A DNA stretch of 64,000 bases from Pelomyxa schiedti. Lineage: Eukaryota; Evosea; Pelobiontida; Pelomyxidae. The translations under genes were made by a program, and so were the position numbers. The notes beneath the pieces were generated by a model. The model made no database searches. It was not told where the DNA came from and saw only the letters and a list, made by a program, of their open reading frames with translations. The DNA lies in assembly GCA_020536535.1 (NCBI GenBank), contig JAHLWZ010000751.1, positions 98,074 through 162,073 of the forward strand. The letters are read 5' to 3'. Below are positions 61,455 through 64,000 of the stretch, piece after piece; positions within the stretch are counted from its first letter, which is position 1, and every line of letters starts with the position of its first letter.

Positions 61455-61541
61455 TAATTCAACTGGGTATTTGTGAAGAAGAAAAACAATTTTGCACATT
61501 AACAAAAGTGTTTTTACTTGTATTTTTGTTTTTTTTTCCTT

Positions 61542-63575
61542 TTATGTGTTGGTGGTTGTATCGTGTGGTAGCAAGTCGTCCATATTTGCAACTACATAGG
61601 CGATGATGCCCATGACTGTAGAGCAATCATTGAAATCGCCCATGTCAACTTTCTCTGGTGTGTCGGCTCGTGTGTGGTGGTAAGAATAGTACACTCCGTC
61701 TGCCGGAATAGACTCGGACGGAATAAGGGACATGCAAGGAACCCCTTCCTCTTCCATTGCGCGAGTATCTGGAGTGTTGTGTGGGTAACGGAATAGAAGA
61801 AAAGGTACTTACCAACACCGCCGGATCCTGGTGTCAGTGTAACATTCAGTCCATAGTCAAGAAGGGTTTCCGCAACAGGGGCCAAGGCTGCAAGTGTTTT
61901 GTCTCCTCCACTCACGCTCAGCTCCTTTGGTTCAAAGACACCCAGGTCCATCTCTACTGCAAGTGAAGTTTTATCCAGTTCACTTAGGTGGTCCGCAGCA
62001 TAGCTCCTGCCTCCGTACCCTCCAAGTTCTTCACAAGTCCATAGGATGGCTCTTACAGTGCGCTTCGCGCGAATACTGTTGCGGTACATACTTCTAACAA
62101 CTTGCCATGCAGCGAGTGTGCCTCCGGCATCATCATGCGCGCCAGCCATATTCATGTCCCATCTGTGATTCGTTGGCACCAAAAAGACTGGAAGAGAGTT
62201 CTCACGAGTCTAGGTGACCACTAATTATTACATATTCATCAGGGTAATCGGTTCCAGGTATGTCAATAATTACGTTACGGGACATATAAGTCCCTCTGTT
62301 TTCGCAATCAAGAACCAGATGCAGCAATGGGATCTCTCATGAGGGGAATGGAACTGAAGCTTAGTTCAGGTCATACGAAGAGGAATAATACCTGGCCACG
62401 GTTTTGCATTCGGTGTAACATTTTGGCATCTTCGACTTGGGGAAAAAACGTTAATACCGGGTCACACTAAATAATACTTGCCTGTGATAGAACCAGCAGG
62501 AACAGTTGCCTCCGTCGATCCGCCAGTATGGAGTGTGTACAGTGATTCAGGTGTAACAGACATTGTCAATGACGCTAGTCTGTGGTGGAATTTTGGTATA
62601 AGAGTAAATTATTGTCTACATACGCTCCAACACTTGCGGCCATCAAAGCACCCTGAGACCGGTATTGTACGGTATCTCCATAACTCACGTAATCCACATC
62701 ATAAACAACTACTTTGAGGAAGTTAGGCATTTTATTTCTTTCCCTTATGTTGCATGTGAAACTACGTTTGGGGTGAAATACTTTTGCCAGCCGCTTCAGC
62801 ACTTCGATTGTTTAGTTCGTCAAAACTAGAGACAACAAGCACATATCCTTCAATGCCGTCTGGTCCTATCTGCGTTAAAAGAGCATGGAGCTCGAATCAG
62901 TACCTGTCCCAATAGAACGACCAAGTGGAGTGACAGCAAGTTCACGAGGCACTCCCGGGTACAGGAGTTTCAAGTTGTGCCCATCAGGGTTTTGATACCA
63001 ATACGGTACCGATGCGTTTTCGGTATATCCTTCCATTCCCTCAAGTTGCAACTGGTCCAGAATCCATTCAATGGCCGCTAAAAGTTTATCATCAAATATT
63101 GACCTGGACTACCCACGAGCATACCGTCCATTGAAGGACTACTGGAAATTCTCGCAGGGTACAAATCACATAGCGCAGCCATTCTAGCGTATTGAGTCTG
63201 GCCACGCATAAGACAAAATCAAGCGAATTACGAAACACAAAAGCAAAGCAAAGCAAAGCATACAGTGTCTTGCTGCAGCGACTCCACCAAAGTCTCCAGC
63301 TCGTCGTTGTGGCCCCTCTCGACGATCGCCATCACAAACGCCATCACCACAACCAAAACGCCGACGACAATTACGCCAACTCCCACCGTTTGCCACAGGC
63401 AACGAGCGGAGCACAAGTACGCCGCGACGCCGCTTTTCTTGTCGTCACTTCGCGAACAGCACGAAGATCTGGATCTGACATGCTTCTTCTTTTTGCCGTC
63501 GGGATCGGTCGACGTGCCGTAGCCGTCGAACTCCTCCAACCGGCCGTATGACTGCTTACCGTCGCCGCGTGACAT
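61542..63575 (-). CDS. M28 peptidase, carboxypeptidase Q-like, membrane-anchored
   Basis: ATG 63575 starts a basic N-terminus (MSRGDGKQSYGRLEEFDGYG) and a single signal-anchor helix (WQTVGVGVIVVGVLVVVMAF), predicting a type II membrane protein. The peptidase domain is spliced through about nine introns. It shows DEYVIISGHLDSWDMNMAGA followed by HDDAGG (zinc ligands His and Asp, the split sitting within LDSW), then AILWTCEELGGYGGRSYAADH with the catalytic Glu pair. MDLGVFEPKELSVSGGDKTL, VGDTRAMEEEGVPCMSLIPS, YYSYHHTRADTPEKVD and AYVVANMDDLLP follow. This matches plasma glutamate carboxypeptidase/CPQ, a lysosomal or secreted dipeptidase. The stop lies 87 bp from the convergent VPS9 gene stop. 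Exons in 62200-63150 are approximate. Confidence 0.88.
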
Positions 63576-63688
63576 TTTGCGAAGATCTGAAAACCGAATA
63601 ATGTACGAAGAAAATCGAAACGGTGTGGGGGTCGTCTGTCTCGTTGTTTTCGAAAGGTCTTGTTTTGGCCGGCTCCGAAAAGACATGC

Positions 63689-64000
63689 ATGGAGTCCATA
63701 ACATACTACACAATTCCTACAAGCGGTGCTGAAGCTTGGTTAGTGACAACACCCAAGAGGGAGCTTAAAAGTGTTTGCCAATGCTTTGAGGAAACCAGAC
63801 TGGTCTATCTGAGTGGCTTACCACCAGGAGTAAGCTCTCGCTTGAATACCATGTCCTAGCGCGTGACTCATTGTAAGCGGTGATGTACCAAGGTGAGAAC
63901 TAGGGTGCATCTCCTCGCCCTGCACTGCAAGCAGAAGAACCTTGGGCAGTTGCCATAGTCAAGAGCGGGCAAATGGCGCCAAAAAGCTGAACCTGCATCT
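63689..64000 (+). CDS. 5-prime part of an unrecognised gene, cut by window end
   Basis: ATG 63689 (MESITYYTIPTSGAEAWLVT) opens a frame that reads TPKRELKSVCQCFEETRLVY then LSGLPPG before a good donor (gtaagctctcgcttg at about 63831). A possible second exon starts near 63878. The gene runs out of the window. It diverges from the M28 peptidase (starts 113 bp apart), like many neighbours here. No domain is recognised in the visible ~48 residues. Confidence 0.45.

Overview
The window is eukaryotic nuclear DNA from a free-living protist. Most genes are split by short GT-AG introns, mostly about 40-70 bp and often T- or A-rich. TAA, TAG and TGA all act as stops, so the code is standard. Intergenic spaces are short and many neighbours are divergent pairs with starts 50-250 bp apart. 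Actin, eIF3a, a PABP-like protein, a Ste20 kinase, tectonin repeats and a transmembrane TKL kinase with a Ser-rich stalk fit an amoebozoan, possibly an archamoeba. No rRNA gene or species-level marker is present, so this placement is inference. One 100-N assembly gap lies at 36837-36936.

Layout. 1-16.7 kb holds compact, mostly intracellular regulatory genes: PARG (-), a four-helix membrane protein (+), a Ste20/MST-like kinase (-), a WD40 protein (+), a Maelstrom-domain protein (-), an RBR ubiquitin ligase (+), a PABP-like RRM/MLLE protein (-) and a tectonin propeller (+). 16.7-40 kb is a secretory and surface block: an ~8 kb receptor-like TKL kinase (-), a GH20 beta-hexosaminidase (+), an ~8.4 kb LRR receptor-like protein built from five repeated modules (+), a small unknown gene, a truncated actin beside the gap, and an unrecognised secreted, probably GPI-anchored protein. 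40-50 kb holds a degenerate ankyrin-type protein, a membrane-anchored dynamin-superfamily GTPase, a Dcr2/PAP28-like phosphoesterase, a MERIT40-like vWA protein and a complete actin. 50-64 kb holds eIF3a, a three-member unrecognised gene family (one intact, one frameshifted, one remnant), a weak small gene, an H-lectin/ankyrin/VPS9 protein, an M28 peptidase and a partial gene at the edge.

Most useful observations: a Maelstrom-domain gene rebuilt across many introns; a PARG whose glycine-rich catalytic loop looks eroded while Q-E-E remains; a giant LRR gene in which sampled LRRs each occupy a 72-nt phase-2 exon; the head-to-head unknown family with a conserved near-palindrome in its bidirectional promoter; and an H-lectin plus ankyrin plus VPS9 fusion. 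Gene limits are my own splicing by eye. Internal exon borders are approximate, especially in the extracellular part of the TKL gene and the 5-prime end of the VPS9 gene.
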